Source of the DNA: Arenibacter sp040216555
GTDB taxonomy: Bacteria > Bacteroidota > Bacteroidia > Flavobacteriales > Flavobacteriaceae
NCBI GenBank assembly: GCA_040216555.1
Contig: JAVJOW010000009.1
Location: 1-64,000 of the forward strand
Reading direction: 5' to 3'
DNA length: 64,000 bases
The notes under the pieces are model-generated. The model saw only the letters and a program-made list of their open reading frames with translations. It searched no databases and was not told where the DNA came from. The translations under genes were made by a program, and so were the position numbers. Positions 44,673-54,595 of this stretch are shown piece after piece (positions within the stretch are counted from its first letter, which is position 1; the number at the start of each line of letters is the position of its first letter).

Positions 44673-45122
44673 ATGAAAAGCGAAGTTAACGAAATTAAGA
44701 TAAGTTATTGCGACAAATTAGGGACTTTTGACTCTGCCTCCCTTTGCGATTCCACGCATGTTGCCAAACTATTGTATGAAACATGGAACAAGGACACTAT
44801 AGGGTTACAGGAAACCTTTAAAGTTCTTCTTTTGAACAACTCCAATAGGGTTAAAGGAACCTATCAGGTATCTACTGGGGGAATTACGGGCACTTTGGTG
44901 GATTTGCGAATACTCTTTGCCGTAATCTTAAAAACCTTATCTACGGCCGTAATTTTGGTCCATAACCATCCGTCAGGAACTTTGAAACCAAGTAGAGCGG
45001 ATACGGATTTGACCGAGAAGATAAAAAATGCCGCCGTTCTTTTCGATATAAAGGTTTTGGATCATTTGATACTTGTGCCCAATGGGAAATATTTCAGTTT
45101 TTCAGATCAAGGAATATTGTAA
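44673..45122 (+). CDS. radC: RadC-family JAB-domain protein
   Basis: A 149-residue protein with the JAMM metal site in ILVHNHPSGTLKPSRADTDLTEKI (His-x-His, later Ser and Asp) at about 92-112. DHLILVPNGKYFSFSDQGIL closes the domain. It lacks the N-terminal HhH part of longer RadC proteins. Short RadC proteins of this type are frequent next to ssb on mobile elements and may take part in DNA repair or anti-restriction; the activity is not settled. Confidence 0.9.
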   Translation: MKSEVNEIKISYCDKLGTFDSASLCDSTHVAKLLYETWNKDTIGLQETFKVLLLNNSNRVKGTYQVSTGGITGTLVDLRILFAVILKTLSTAVILVHNHPSGTLKPSRADTDLTEKIKNAAVLFDIKVLDHLILVPNGKYFSFSDQGIL

Positions 45123-45226
45123 GCTGAACAGAATCGATTATGAAAAATCATCATGGAGGAATCATTTAAAAAACGCTATACCTATAAATTTATAGATAAA
45201 GTTTAAAAATATTTAATCCAAAAGTA

Positions 45227-45259
45227 AAAGGGTAGCCAAGAGCTGCCCTTTCTTTTTTT
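45227..45259 (+). terminator. Terminator behind radC
   Basis: AAAGGGTAGC (45227-45236) and GCTGCCCTTT (45242-45251) form a 10-bp stem with one wobble and a 5-base loop. CTTTTTTT follows. Confidence 0.85.
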
Positions 45260-45390
45260 GCGGGATTCGAAGCGTTTTTAAACATTAGTTGATAATTCCT
45301 CAAAAATCCATCTTCAAAACTCTTAAAATTTTTCAAGAAGAATTCAGAAAAACAAGACAACACTAAATTGGGAGGAAGTCTAAAAATTTG

Positions 45391-45445
45391 ACCCTGCGGG
45401 AAAAACGGAATAGCAAGAGGACAACGCGCGTTGCGACGTTGTGGA
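45391..45445. other. Candidate origin of transfer
   Basis: This is a GC-rich island inside the 460-base AT-rich gap before the mobilization genes. It contains the perfect palindrome AACGCGCGTT (45423-45432), nested in the wider arms ACAACG (45421-45426) and CGTTGT (45437-45442), preceded by GGAATAGCAAGAGG. Position, strand-asymmetric composition and inverted repeats suit an oriT for the relaxase encoded at 46155. No nick site can be proved from the sequence. Confidence 0.45.
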
Positions 45446-45583
45446 GTTTGATTTGTTTTTAAATAATTGATTATCAGTTATTTAAATTATATAATTAAAT
45501 TTTAAACCTGTTGAAAAAGAAGCGTAATAGGATAGAGGCCTTGGGAAGTCCCACTATACCTGGGCAGCACTGTCCCAGTAAAT

Positions 45584-46150
45584 ATGAAAGTCATGAAAGT
45601 ACAATTTGCACGTATCAATTTTCTGTTGGAAACTGTGAATCGGTTTCGGATTTTTTCAAATAAACATGAAAGAACACATAGCGATGTTCTGGAAGGAATG
45701 ATGGATTTTTTTGAGAAATATCAGTTATCCCCTTTTCAAGATTTTGGTCCCAATTTGTGGGACATGGAGGCTAATATCAAAAGGCGTATCAATTCTATGA
45801 TCGGGATCATAAAGGATATAGAAAAGCATCAGACCAAACCCACAACTGCCATGCTGGAACTTATATTCGAACACTCGCCCAGAAAGAAGTACCGACAAGC
45901 ACCATTGTTAATGGAAGGTCAGGAGGACAACCCGGAAAGAGATGCTTTTTTTCAGAAGATAGAGGAAGCTATAGTCCTAAAAAGGGAGCATACCAATCTT
46001 CAACGCGACCTAAACCAAAAAAAGTCGGAATTGATGGCGCTGGTCAATAAGGTAAACTTGGTGAAAAGCAATTTTGGTAAACCCAAACTGCAATTGGATA
46101 TGACCACTGAAGAGTTCGAACAATTGAAAATGAAATTAAAAACAGAATAG
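45584..46150 (+). CDS. BfmA/BtgA-family mobilization protein
   Basis: A 188-residue helical protein. The N-terminal half (VQFARINFLLETVNRFRIFS, then ERTHSDVLEGMMDFFEKYQLSP) is typical of BfmA/BtgA relaxosome accessory proteins of Bacteroidetes. The C-terminal half is a coiled coil (about 125-165). It is 4 bases before the relaxase gene and would bind the transfer origin with it. Confidence 0.85.
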   Translation: MKVMKVQFARINFLLETVNRFRIFSNKHERTHSDVLEGMMDFFEKYQLSPFQDFGPNLWDMEANIKRRINSMIGIIKDIEKHQTKPTTAMLELIFEHSPRKKYRQAPLLMEGQEDNPERDAFFQKIEEAIVLKREHTNLQRDLNQKKSELMALVNKVNLVKSNFGKPKLQLDMTTEEFEQLKMKLKTE

Positions 46151-46154
46151 CGTT

Positions 46155-47180
46155 ATGTATATCAGTATCACCAAACAACATTTGGACACGACCTTTTCCC
46201 AGAGCTCTTCGGATTTTGTCGACTATTTGGAAAAGGAGAACGAGGGAAAAGGATTGGATCAGCAAGAACAGTTCTTTGATCAAAACCATGACCGTATCCC
46301 CCCGGAACAGGTGGTCAAGGAGATCGACGGCAATACCGCCAAACTGAAAAAGCAGGAACCCAAGTTTTATTCCATCACCATTAACCCAAGTCAGCGGGAA
46401 CTTAATCATATCAACAATGACCCAAAACTTTTAAAGGAATATGTGAGAGAGGTCATGAAGGACTATGCGGCTTCTTTCCATCGTGATAATCCTGTATCTG
46501 TAGACAGTATCAAATACTATGCGAAGCTGGAATATGAACGCACTTTTAAAGGGTTTGATAGGCAGGTGAAAGAAAATCAGGTGTACAGAGCACAGATCGT
46601 AAAACTTGAAAATGAAATCCGTAAAGTGGAACGGGGGGAGGTTGCCGGCAATGCCAAAACTATGCAAAATGACATCGCCATGCTCAATGCTCAAATCCCA
46701 CATCGTATCGATGGCAAGGTCGTTGTTCAGGGGATGAATAAGCCAGGACCACAGACCCATGTCCATATCATTGTCAGTAGAAAGGATGTTTCCAATAGAT
46801 TTAGTCTTTCCCCAGGGAGCAAATACATGGCGTCAGAGTCCAAACTTAACGGCAAAATGGTCAAACGTGGGTTTAGGAGAGATCAGTTTTATGACAATGC
46901 GGAAAAGAGGTTTGATACCCTATTTAAATACAAACGAAATTTTGTGGAGTCGTACCAAGCCCGTAAGACTTATATCCATGACCCTAAAATTTATTTCGCC
47001 CATCTCTTGGGACTTCCGACCAATGAACGTAGCGCTGCATTTAAACTTATGGGTACTGCCGGGGTACATATTCCAAAACTTAATATTCCCACCAATAAGG
47101 TGGAAGCAGCCCTACAGGCCATTAAACAATTTAAAAAGGTAATAGACGTGGCCAAATCCTCAAGTTCCATAGCTATTTAA
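46155..47180 (+). CDS. MobB/BfmB-type relaxase (DUF5712-like)
   Basis: A 341-residue protein with PQTHVHIIVSRKDVSNRFSL at about 196-215, where His-x-His gives the metal-binding motif of rolling-circle relaxases. Ahead of it are ITINPSQRELNHI and a coiled region. No clear catalytic Tyr can be picked, but YYAKLEYERTF near 117 offers candidates. It nicks and pilots the element's DNA for transfer by a helper conjugation system. It lies between the BfmA gene and the coupling-protein gene. Confidence 0.82.
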   Translation: MYISITKQHLDTTFSQSSSDFVDYLEKENEGKGLDQQEQFFDQNHDRIPPEQVVKEIDGNTAKLKKQEPKFYSITINPSQRELNHINNDPKLLKEYVREVMKDYAASFHRDNPVSVDSIKYYAKLEYERTFKGFDRQVKENQVYRAQIVKLENEIRKVERGEVAGNAKTMQNDIAMLNAQIPHRIDGKVVVQGMNKPGPQTHVHIIVSRKDVSNRFSLSPGSKYMASESKLNGKMVKRGFRRDQFYDNAEKRFDTLFKYKRNFVESYQARKTYIHDPKIYFAHLLGLPTNERSAAFKLMGTAGVHIPKLNIPTNKVEAALQAIKQFKKVIDVAKSSSSIAI

Positions 47181-47220
47181 GAATGCCAGGAATTATTAGA
47201 TGTTTCTAAAATAATCCAAG

Positions 47221-48822
47221 ATGAAAATTACGGTTTTACTTTCTGTATTTATCTATGTGGCGGCCATGGCTTTGCAATATCTGTCCTTTAAGAAAAACAA
47301 GTATCCATTTGCTATCAACTTTATATTGTTGCTTGTTCTAGGAGGCGCATTACTAACCTTATTTGGGTGGCCAGTTTTTATCAAAATAGTATTGTTTTGG
47401 TTAATACCTTTTCAGGTGACAAACTTGGTATTATTTATATACTTCAATTATAATTTTGGAACTGCTATAGAACCAAAAAGATATAAGGTGAAGTTCGATT
47501 TATTGAACGGGAACCTGGTCCTGAAGAACATTAGGCGAGGGGCTTCCATAATTGGATCGGCGGGAAGTGGCAAAACGGAAAGCGTGGTCTATAATTTTTT
47601 GAAACACTTCAACGAGCATCAATTTGCAGGGGTCATCCATGATTACAAGGATTTTGAGATTACAGAAATGGCCTATCCCTTATTTAACAATACCGAAATA
47701 CCGTTTCATATTATTTCCTTTGACGATATTCATCAGCGTGTTAATCCTATCGCACCTCGCTATATGGAGGACGAAGAAAGCGTTAATGAGGTTTCCAGGG
47801 TACTTTTGGAGAACCTTTTGGAGCAACGCGAGACAATTGCCATGGGTTCCTCAAAGTTCTTTAACGATGCCGTGGAAGGACTTTTGGGTGGCCTTATTTG
47901 GAAGCTGAAGACCAGCCATGGGAAATATTGTACCCTACCACACTTGATTGCTGCCTACCAATATTTGGATACGGAAAATCTGATACAATTTTTAAGTTCC
48001 GACTTTACATCCAAGGCTATGGCGGATGCCTTTATTTCAGGAAAGGATTCCGAACGTCAAACAGCCGGGGTAATGAGCACGCTGGCCAATGCCCTTAAAA
48101 AGATCAGTACCCAACGCATATTTATGGCACTGTCCGCCGATGAAGTGCCTTTGGATATAAATAATCCCGAACATCCCTCCGTAGTTTCCATAGTGAACAA
48201 TCCTAAATTTGAAACGGCCTATTCCCCGGTGATAGCCACAATAATCCATACCATTACCAAGCAAATGAGCAAACGTGGCCGCCACCGTTCTTTCGTTTTG
48301 ATGGAAGAAGCGCCTACGATACGATTGCTTAATATGCATAGAATTCCAGCGACTTTAAGAAGTTATGACGTTGCCACGATCTATGTGCTCCAGGATAAAA
48401 TTCAAAACGATATGATGTATGGGGACAAAGCCAGCCGGGCCATTTTAAGTAATCTATCCTACCAGTTTTTTGGAAAGGCGAATGATCCCGATACCGCCAG
48501 ATATTACGAACGTTTTTTTGAACTTGTAAAGCGGCCGACGAAGAGTGTTAGTAAGGGGGAGAATACGTTGAATTTTGATACCAGGATAACAAAGGGAGAG
48601 AGGGAGGTAAGCAAGATCCGGGCAGAGGAATTTTTTAGATTGAAGGAAGGGGAGTTTATTGCCTTCGCGGATGGCAAGGATAAAAAAGTAAGATTTCCAA
48701 AACCCAATATTGAGAAGGGGCTTCCAAAACCCAAATTTCGAATTAGAGATGGAGCGATAACGGAAAACTTTGAGCGGATCCATATGGACGTTCGAAAATT
48801 TCTGCCGTTAAAGCTGAAATAG
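47221..48822 (+). CDS. Type IV coupling-protein-like ATPase (MobC/TraG type)
   Basis: A 533-residue inner-membrane ATPase. Three hydrophobic stretches fill residues 1-80. Walker A is GSAGSGKTES at about 112. VIHDYKDFEI follows, and Walker B is FVLMEEAPTIRLLN at about 360. A C-terminal block (GKANDPDTARYYERFFELVKR) resembles the TraM-binding part of VirD4/TraG proteins. It brings the relaxase-DNA complex to a transfer channel. No other type IV secretion genes occur here, so the element is mobilizable rather than self-transmissible, as far as the window shows. Confidence 0.85.
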   Translation: MKITVLLSVFIYVAAMALQYLSFKKNKYPFAINFILLLVLGGALLTLFGWPVFIKIVLFWLIPFQVTNLVLFIYFNYNFGTAIEPKRYKVKFDLLNGNLVLKNIRRGASIIGSAGSGKTESVVYNFLKHFNEHQFAGVIHDYKDFEITEMAYPLFNNTEIPFHIISFDDIHQRVNPIAPRYMEDEESVNEVSRVLLENLLEQRETIAMGSSKFFNDAVEGLLGGLIWKLKTSHGKYCTLPHLIAAYQYLDTENLIQFLSSDFTSKAMADAFISGKDSERQTAGVMSTLANALKKISTQRIFMALSADEVPLDINNPEHPSVVSIVNNPKFETAYSPVIATIIHTITKQMSKRGRHRSFVLMEEAPTIRLLNMHRIPATLRSYDVATIYVLQDKIQNDMMYGDKASRAILSNLSYQFFGKANDPDTARYYERFFELVKRPTKSVSKGENTLNFDTRITKGEREVSKIRAEEFFRLKEGEFIAFADGKDKKVRFPKPNIEKGLPKPKFRIRDGAITENFERIHMDVRKFLPLKLK

Positions 48823-48919
48823 TCTTAATTTGTTGATAACTAATGGATTTGGGTTTATATTCGTTTTAATAAGAGCATCGGATTTTGTAATTTAATAGGT
48901 CAACAATAATAAGGAAACC

Positions 48920-49681
48920 ATGTATTTTAATCAGGCCATCTGCGATGTATATATCGGTACTGGAGCCGGCAAAAAATTGATGGAAGAAATTGAGAATGCA
49001 AAACGATCTGTAAAAATAGTATCGCCGTTTCTTTCTCCCTTTCTGGTCAAGAAATTGATCGACCTGCATTATAGGGGTGTTGAGGTACAGTTGATCACTA
49101 TGGATACCATAGAGGACTTTTACGGGGATAGACAAAAGAATATCTGTCAACTTATTATTCAGGACAAAAGTATTGATATAGATGCAAAGGCCCTCCGATT
49201 AAAATGGATCAACATAAAAAGATGGCTTTACTTTTTTTTGATGGTAATGATTCTAGAGCTTGTTGTTATTGCATATAATATTCAGGATCGTATGGTTTTA
49301 TGGGGAGGTATTCCTTTACTCCTAGCTTGGCTGTTGATTCGGAATTACACTTCGAAAATTAGGAACGCCAAAATCTACAAATATTCTTACCGACAGTTAT
49401 TTCCTTTCAAGGTGTTTACAACTGCCGATTCCCATTCCTACTCACATCCTTTTATACATGGAAAATTGTACTTGATCGATGATGGGATTGCCTATTTGGG
49501 CTCATTGAATTTCACTGGTAATGGGACCAAGAATAACTATGAAACCAGGATCCGAATTGAGGACAGAAAAGCTATTAAAGAATTGGTAGGTGAATTTGAT
49601 GCCTTGTTCCATAATGAAAACTACTTGGAAAAGGAGTTAACCGAGTGGGGTAAGGAGTTGTATCTTGAGCAAGGGAATTGA
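48920..49681 (+). CDS. Phospholipase-D-like protein with two membrane spans
   Basis: A 253-residue protein with one complete HKD motif (HGKLYLIDDGIAYLGSLNFTGNG) at about 178-200. The N-terminal half has VSPFLSPFLVKKLIDLHYRGVEVQLIT, as in PLD nucleases, but lacks its own HKD. Two spans at about 98-118 and 127-145 separate the halves, so the active site faces the cytoplasm if both cross. A dimer would supply two HKD motifs. The role may be a nuclease or defence function carried by the element; this is not established. Confidence 0.75.
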   Translation: MYFNQAICDVYIGTGAGKKLMEEIENAKRSVKIVSPFLSPFLVKKLIDLHYRGVEVQLITMDTIEDFYGDRQKNICQLIIQDKSIDIDAKALRLKWINIKRWLYFFLMVMILELVVIAYNIQDRMVLWGGIPLLLAWLLIRNYTSKIRNAKIYKYSYRQLFPFKVFTTADSHSYSHPFIHGKLYLIDDGIAYLGSLNFTGNGTKNNYETRIRIEDRKAIKELVGEFDALFHNENYLEKELTEWGKELYLEQGN

Positions 49682-49947
49682 ATAATAAGGCAATATTATA
49701 CATTATAATAATAAATTTTAATCTGTTCCATTAAACATTCAGTTTACTGAATTACTTAGATTTATTACTCATTCATTAATTAAATCCAAATCATAGAAGG
49801 TTCTAAATCCAAAAATTCTAAATGTATCAATTCAATGCCTATTGTGAATCTTAAATTGAACTAATAATCCGAGCCAAATAGACCTTGGCAAACAATTTGT
49901 TACTCAAGGCCTGAAATGGTTCAGTTATATATCCGAAGATTTTTTAT

Positions 49948-52900
49948 TTACACTAATTCCGGGGCGTCAGCAGCACTGGTCGGGCTTTTCAATACCAACT
50001 GATAAACACAAGGAATCACGACCAAATTTAAAATGGTAGCAGATAACAATCCCCCCAAAATAACCACCGCCATGGGGCTTTGTATTTCACTGCCAGGCTC
50101 GCCTCCTTTTAGGGCCAAGGGAATCAAGGCCAGGCCTGTTGTAAAGGCTGTCATTAAGATCGGGTTTAGGCGATCTAAAGCTCCTGTTTTTATCAATTCA
50201 AAACCTTTCATTCCTTCCTTTCTCAAATCCTCATATCTGGAAACCAATAGGATTCCATTTCGGGTTGCGATACCGAAAAGGCTAATAAAACCTATGGTCA
50301 CTGCGATACTGATAATTCCGGAAGTGAAGTACACTATCAAAATACCACCGATTAAAGCCAAAGGCAGATTGATCAATACTACAAATGCCAGTTTTACATC
50401 TTTAAATTCATAATACAATAGCAGGAAAATGATAGCTATTGCAATGATTGCAGTGAACATAAGTAATTGTGATGCTTTGGACTCGCTTTCAAACTGTCCG
50501 CCATATTCCACCCGATAACCTTCAGGCATTGCTACATTACTGGCAACAACATCCTTTATTTCGTTGACGGCACTTCGTAAATCCCTGCCCTGTACATTGG
50601 CAGCTACTACAATTTTACGTTGCACATCCTCTCGGTTAATAGTATTTGGACTGCTCACGGATTGAACGGTGGCCAATTCACCTAATATTGTGTATCCGCC
50701 ATTAGGAAGGCTCACCAATGTATTGTTGATGTTCTCAATGTCATTCCTAAATGGTTTTTCGTAGCGCACAACCAGATCGAAATATTGTTGACCTTCATAA
50801 ATCTCGCCAGCCTCTTCCCCGGCAAAAGCAATATCTAACTGCTCCATCAAATTTCCAACTGTCATTCCATAGGCCGAGAGAATTTGACGTTTAGGTTTGA
50901 TGCGTATCTGCGGAACTTCTATTTGTTGGTCTACCGCTACATCCGCCAATCCATCAATATCTTTGATGTTCTGCTCTACACTCTTGCCTACTTCAAATAA
51001 ACGTTGTAGATCGGAACCATAAATCTTGATCGCAATATTGGCACGTGTACCTGATAACATATGGTCTATACGATGTGCTATAGGTTGTCCCAAAGTAATA
51101 TTTACTCCTGGGGCAATGCTTAGTTTAGTACGGACCTCTTCGAAAAATTCTTCCTTGGTTTTGTCTTTGAGAACAAAAGGGACATCAATTTCTGAAGCAT
51201 TTACACCTTGTGCGTGTTCATCCAGTTCTGCTCGTCCTTGTCGTCGGGTAACCACTTCAACTTCGGGCAGGTCCAGTAATATCGTCTCTATCAATTTTCC
51301 TGTTTTGTTGCTCTCTTCCAAAGACATTCCCGGGGGTCCTACCACACTGATCACCAAAGAACCTTCATTGAATTCGGGAAGAAAACTTCTTCCCAATTGC
51401 GTTAAAACCAAAAGACTTATAATAAAGGCAAGGACGGTTGTGCCAATGACAATTTTTGGAATTTTTGTGGCACGTTCCAAAATATTTCCATAATGTTTCT
51501 GTAACCAACGTTCCACCCGTGTCCCCTCTGCTTGTTTGTTTAAAAGCTTTTCGTTATTTAACAAATAGGAACACAATATTGGGGTTACCGTTACAGCCAC
51601 GATCAAAGAGGTTAGAACAGAGGTTACAAATGCAATGCCCAACGGTTGCAATAATCGACCTTCCATCCCGCTCAAAAAGAATAGCGGTATAAATGATACA
51701 ATGATAATCAAGGTGGCGATAATAATAGAACTTCGTATTTCTACGGATGCGTCCCGCACAACAGTAATTGTCGATTGTCGATCAGACTTTGGTTTTCTGA
51801 TATTTTCGCGCAGGCGCTTATACACATTTTCTACATCAATAATAGCATCATCTACCAAGGCGCCTATAGCAATTGCCATCCCGCCTAAACTCATGGTATT
51901 AATAGTATAACCCAGCCATTTTAAGATGATAATGGATACCAATAAGGAAATAGGGATGGCAAGCAATGAAATTACCGTTGTTCTCCAATTCATTAAAAAG
52001 ATGAAAAGGATGATCATAACAAAGAATGCACCTTCCATTAAGGTTTGATTCAAATTACTAATCGAGGCATCAATAAAATCGGATTGTCTAAAGATTTGAC
52101 TTTTAATGTTTACACCTTTAGGCAAAGTTGCTTGTAAATCAGTAATAGCTTCATCCAAACGGTCTGTAAGTTCCAATGTGTTTACATCCGGTTGCTTTGA
52201 AATGGTTAAGATCACCGCAGGGTTTGCATTCAATGAACCATCCCCGATCTTATCGGCAGCTCCAATTTGAACCGTGGCCACATCCTTAATTTTGATGGTT
52301 TGACCATTGACTTGTTTTAAAACTGATTCCCGTAAATCCTCCAAAGCATAAGCTCTACCACTCCCTTTGATAATGTATTGATTGCCATATTGGTTGATAA
52401 CACCACCTGGCGCATTGGCATTGGCCTCTTTAACCTTTTCGACCAATTCTGAAAGACTTAGGTTGTAATACTTCATCTTTTCAGGGTTTGCAAATACTTG
52501 GTATTGCTTATAATCGCCACCTATGACCACCACATTTGCAATACCGCCAATAGCTTTTATACGTGGTCTAATGGTCCAATCGGAAAGAGTTCGTAATTCC
52601 ATTGCCGAAAGGCTATCCGACGTAACTCCCAGTAGCATTATTTCGCCCATAATGGATGAAATAGGAGCCATAGTCGGCGCACCTATTCCTTCTGGTAAAT
52701 TTTCCCTTACCATTGGGATCCGTTCGCTCACAATTTGTCGTGCTCGATAGATATCGGTTCCCCAATCAAATTCTACCCAAACAATGGATATGCCTGCTGC
52801 CGATGAAGAACGGATTCTTCGAACATTTGGCGAGCCGTTCAAGGCTGTTTCCAGTTGATAGGTTACTAATTTTTCGACTTCTTCAGATTCCATTCCATGG

Positions 52901-53058
52901 GCTTCGGTAAGAATGGTTACCGTAGGTGCCGTAAGATCTGGGAATACATCGACGTTCATTGTCCTGGCATAGTAAATACCCAACACGCTCAATGCAACCG
53001 CTCCCAATAGAATGAGCAATCTATTTTGAAGTGAAATTGATAATATTTTGTTTAACAT
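49948..53058 (-). CDS. CusA/CzcA-family heavy-metal RND efflux pump
   Basis: A 1036-residue RND permease of full length with 12 expected spans. Signatures include an N-terminal FPDLTAPTVTILTEAHGMESEEVE, GGMAIAIGALVDDAIIDVENVYKR at about 395 and NGILLVSRYEDLRKEGM near 960. It drives metal ions out of the periplasm with the proton gradient. The operon upstream encodes its adaptor, a small His-rich protein and a TolC channel. The metal cannot be fixed by eye; the motif around VDDAIIDVEN differs from both classical CusA and CzcA. Confidence 0.93.
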   Translation of the reverse strand: MLNKILSISLQNRLLILLGAVALSVLGIYYARTMNVDVFPDLTAPTVTILTEAHGMESEEVEKLVTYQLETALNGSPNVRRIRSSSAAGISIVWVEFDWGTDIYRARQIVSERIPMVRENLPEGIGAPTMAPISSIMGEIMLLGVTSDSLSAMELRTLSDWTIRPRIKAIGGIANVVVIGGDYKQYQVFANPEKMKYYNLSLSELVEKVKEANANAPGGVINQYGNQYIIKGSGRAYALEDLRESVLKQVNGQTIKIKDVATVQIGAADKIGDGSLNANPAVILTISKQPDVNTLELTDRLDEAITDLQATLPKGVNIKSQIFRQSDFIDASISNLNQTLMEGAFFVMIILFIFLMNWRTTVISLLAIPISLLVSIIILKWLGYTINTMSLGGMAIAIGALVDDAIIDVENVYKRLRENIRKPKSDRQSTITVVRDASVEIRSSIIIATLIIIVSFIPLFFLSGMEGRLLQPLGIAFVTSVLTSLIVAVTVTPILCSYLLNNEKLLNKQAEGTRVERWLQKHYGNILERATKIPKIVIGTTVLAFIISLLVLTQLGRSFLPEFNEGSLVISVVGPPGMSLEESNKTGKLIETILLDLPEVEVVTRRQGRAELDEHAQGVNASEIDVPFVLKDKTKEEFFEEVRTKLSIAPGVNITLGQPIAHRIDHMLSGTRANIAIKIYGSDLQRLFEVGKSVEQNIKDIDGLADVAVDQQIEVPQIRIKPKRQILSAYGMTVGNLMEQLDIAFAGEEAGEIYEGQQYFDLVVRYEKPFRNDIENINNTLVSLPNGGYTILGELATVQSVSSPNTINREDVQRKIVVAANVQGRDLRSAVNEIKDVVASNVAMPEGYRVEYGGQFESESKASQLLMFTAIIAIAIIFLLLYYEFKDVKLAFVVLINLPLALIGGILIVYFTSGIISIAVTIGFISLFGIATRNGILLVSRYEDLRKEGMKGFELIKTGALDRLNPILMTAFTTGLALIPLALKGGEPGSEIQSPMAVVILGGLLSATILNLVVIPCVYQLVLKSPTSAADAPELV

Positions 53059-53072
53059 TTCTCTTCGATTTT

Positions 53073-54575
53073 TTAATGTTCGTGACCGTGTGCAGGTGTT
53101 GAACCGGACATTGAAGCCATTTTAACCTGATATGCTCCTGTGGTTACTACTACTTCCCCAATCTCTAGACCTTGGAGTATTTCTACATTTTCCCCATTGC
53201 GCTTTCCAATTTTTACAGGCCTTCTTTCAAAACTTTCTCCTGAAAGTTGTACCATAACGGAATAACTACCATAATCTTCCAACAAAGCATTTACAGGAAT
53301 CATTGTGTTTTGGGTTGCGTTGCCCATTGCAATTTGAACCTGGGTCAAGCTCCCTTCCGGCATTTCAATATCGTCATTGACCTGGGCAAAAACAGAAATT
53401 AGCGGTCTGTTGTTATCTACATCTTTAGCAATGGAAAGGATCGAACCTCCAGAAGATGCCACATTGCGCCATTGGGCATCCTTGGTTTGATACCAAATGC
53501 TTTGTGCATTCTCCATGGTGAGTCCATAAGAAGGTGCAATTTGGGTCTTTAAAACCCTGGATCGAAGCGTTCCCAACGTTAACATTGCGGCGCCTTGGTC
53601 TACATATTCTCCGTTGGCAACATTTATCGCTGTGATATAACCATCGAATGGTGCCCGAATTTGCTTTCCGTCACCAGCAACTCCTGCCGCAAGGCCTTGA
53701 TAATTGGATCGGGCGATATTGAAATTGCTTTCTACTTTTTCAAACTCTGCTTTAGGAACAATTTTCGATTCGTACAATTGCTTTTTACGTTCATATTCGG
53801 ACTTAGCCTGTTCAAAACTGGAACGTGCCTTTGCAATTTCTGTACTCAAATTATTGGATGCCAAACCTTGACTGCTTATATTGATCAATAATTGGCCTTT
53901 TTTAACTGGCGTACCCTCGGTAAGATTGCTTTCTGCAAAATCCACCACCCCGTTAGATTTTGCTACCATTGTCTTAATGGAGCCTGGCGAAGGCATCCAA
54001 ACACCTGAGGTATTTATAACATCATAGATTTTACCATTGATCGCAGCCGCTGTCTGAAAGTCTATTTTCCAAGCTTGTTCCTTCAAAAATGAAATGCTCC
54101 CATCATCTTTAGCTGCACCCAAGGCCTTTATGGCTTCATCCGCATTGGCAAATACGGTAACACTATCAATAACGATCTTATCTGAATATCCGGGCGTAGT
54201 TAATTCAAAGACCAACTGATAGTTCCCTACTTCTTTGGGCTGAATTGCAGGTGAAAATATCCCAGGTGATGTGGGTGCATCCGCCGTATTCCTGATGCCC
54301 TTACCATCTTTTATCAGGCTTACGGTTACCGAACCTTCCCTAACAGGCTGGTGTTTATCCATTTCGGTAAAATGAGCAGCGAATCTACTTCCTTGGCCTA
54401 CTATTAGTACCGGAAACTCAACAAATAGTTCTGTTTTGTCCGTCCAAATCGTATGGTCCAAACGGGGAATTTCTTCTCCAACATGACTACCATCTGCATT
54501 ATGTGCGTGTGCATCTTCTGTCTTGTCATTACAAGACATTGCCAAAAAGGCAAGCACTATAATTAGATATTTCAT
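53073..54575 (-). CDS. RND periplasmic adaptor (CusB-like) lipoprotein
   Basis: A 500-residue membrane-fusion protein with a lipobox (LAMSC14) and a His-rich stretch right after it (DAHAHNADGSHVGEE). An extra N-terminal beta domain (about 35-150) precedes the HlyD-like core with a coiled coil at about 240-300. VVTTGAYQVKMASMSGSTPAHGHEH ends the protein with a second His-rich tail. The tails probably bind metal. It starts 14 bases before cusA in the same operon. Confidence 0.92.
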   Translation of the reverse strand: MKYLIIVLAFLAMSCNDKTEDAHAHNADGSHVGEEIPRLDHTIWTDKTELFVEFPVLIVGQGSRFAAHFTEMDKHQPVREGSVTVSLIKDGKGIRNTADAPTSPGIFSPAIQPKEVGNYQLVFELTTPGYSDKIVIDSVTVFANADEAIKALGAAKDDGSISFLKEQAWKIDFQTAAAINGKIYDVINTSGVWMPSPGSIKTMVAKSNGVVDFAESNLTEGTPVKKGQLLINISSQGLASNNLSTEIAKARSSFEQAKSEYERKKQLYESKIVPKAEFEKVESNFNIARSNYQGLAAGVAGDGKQIRAPFDGYITAINVANGEYVDQGAAMLTLGTLRSRVLKTQIAPSYGLTMENAQSIWYQTKDAQWRNVASSGGSILSIAKDVDNNRPLISVFAQVNDDIEMPEGSLTQVQIAMGNATQNTMIPVNALLEDYGSYSVMVQLSGESFERRPVKIGKRNGENVEILQGLEIGEVVVTTGAYQVKMASMSGSTPAHGHEH

Positions 54576-54595
54576 ATGCTACAACTATTTATATA

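Noticed and set aside
49682..49947. Right end (attR) of the tRNA-Val element
   Set aside because: I looked for a copy of the tRNA 3' end here and found none; it is plain AT-rich spacer.
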